Origin: Acidobacteriaceae bacterium
Lineage (GTDB): Bacteria > Acidobacteriota > Terriglobia > Terriglobales > Acidobacteriaceae
Reading direction: 5' to 3'
Assembly (NCBI GenBank): GCA_003135495.1
Contig: PLBX01000493.1
Coordinates: 1 to 5,417 of the forward strand
DNA length: 5,417 nucleotides
In this document: piece by piece, positions 5,402 through 5,417 of the stretch
Numbering within the stretch: the stretch's first letter is position 1
How the letters are laid out: each line of letters starts with the position of its first letter
Translations under genes and position numbers: made by a program
The notes under the pieces: model-generated
What the model was told of the DNA's origin: nothing
The model's input: the letters and a program-made list of their open reading frames with translations, nothing else
Database searches by the model: none

Positions 5402-5417
5402 CACAGAGGACACAGAG
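5402..5417. repeat. start of a 9-bp tandem repeat at the right edge
   Basis: CACAGAGGA (5402-5410) is followed directly by CACAGAG (5411-5417), the beginning of a second identical unit, 17 bp after trxB, and the window stops inside it. From memory, similar 'ACCACAGAGGACACAGAGG' strings occur repeatedly between genes in acidobacteria and some other phyla. The full extent and unit number cannot be seen here. Confidence 0.5.

Overview
The window looks like an ordinary chromosomal segment of a mid-GC bacterium, most likely an acidobacterium (Terriglobia/Koribacter-like). That placement is an inference. It rests on three things: the overall style of the proteins, a thioredoxin reductase with a GSGCAG FAD loop that I associate with this group, and a 'CACAGAGGA'-type intergenic repeat at the right edge. 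There are no rRNA or tRNA genes, no insertion sequence, no CRISPR array and no phage gene.

Left part, minus strand: positions 1-788 hold the N-terminal 262 residues of an alpha/beta hydrolase that runs off the left edge. It has a GTSLG nucleophile elbow and vaguely resembles the ABHD18/DUF2048 type. After a 229-bp gap comes a complete 428-residue EAL-HDOD protein (1018-2304), related to cyclic-di-GMP signalling proteins of the YuxH/CdgJ type.

Middle: a 528-bp non-coding stretch (2305-2832) separates the minus-strand EAL-HDOD gene from a divergent plus-strand gene. It contains a 14-bp palindrome near the EAL-HDOD start. Next to the plus-strand gene it holds a series of stem-loops, the clearest being an 8-bp perfect hairpin at 2778-2798.

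Right part, plus strand: 2833-3501 encodes a 222-residue protein that joins an Arg/Gly-rich disordered N-terminus to a degenerate response-regulator receiver domain. Next is a small exported protein of unknown function (3586-4296), whose GTG start sits about where transcription should begin from an extended -10 box, so its mRNA may be leaderless. Last is a complete thioredoxin reductase, trxB (4455-5384).

The genes do not form one pathway. Each has its own upstream gap (84-528 bp), so they are probably separate transcription units, although the receiver gene and the secreted-protein gene (84 bp apart) could be partly co-transcribed. Two signalling proteins, the EAL-HDOD protein and the pseudo-receiver, face each other across one regulatory region; that is the only contextual hint of shared function. 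I found no convincing new multi-gene system. The most unusual items are the Arg/Gly-rich pseudo-receiver with its possibly structured leader, and the EAL domain that keeps most catalytic residues but has an altered loop.
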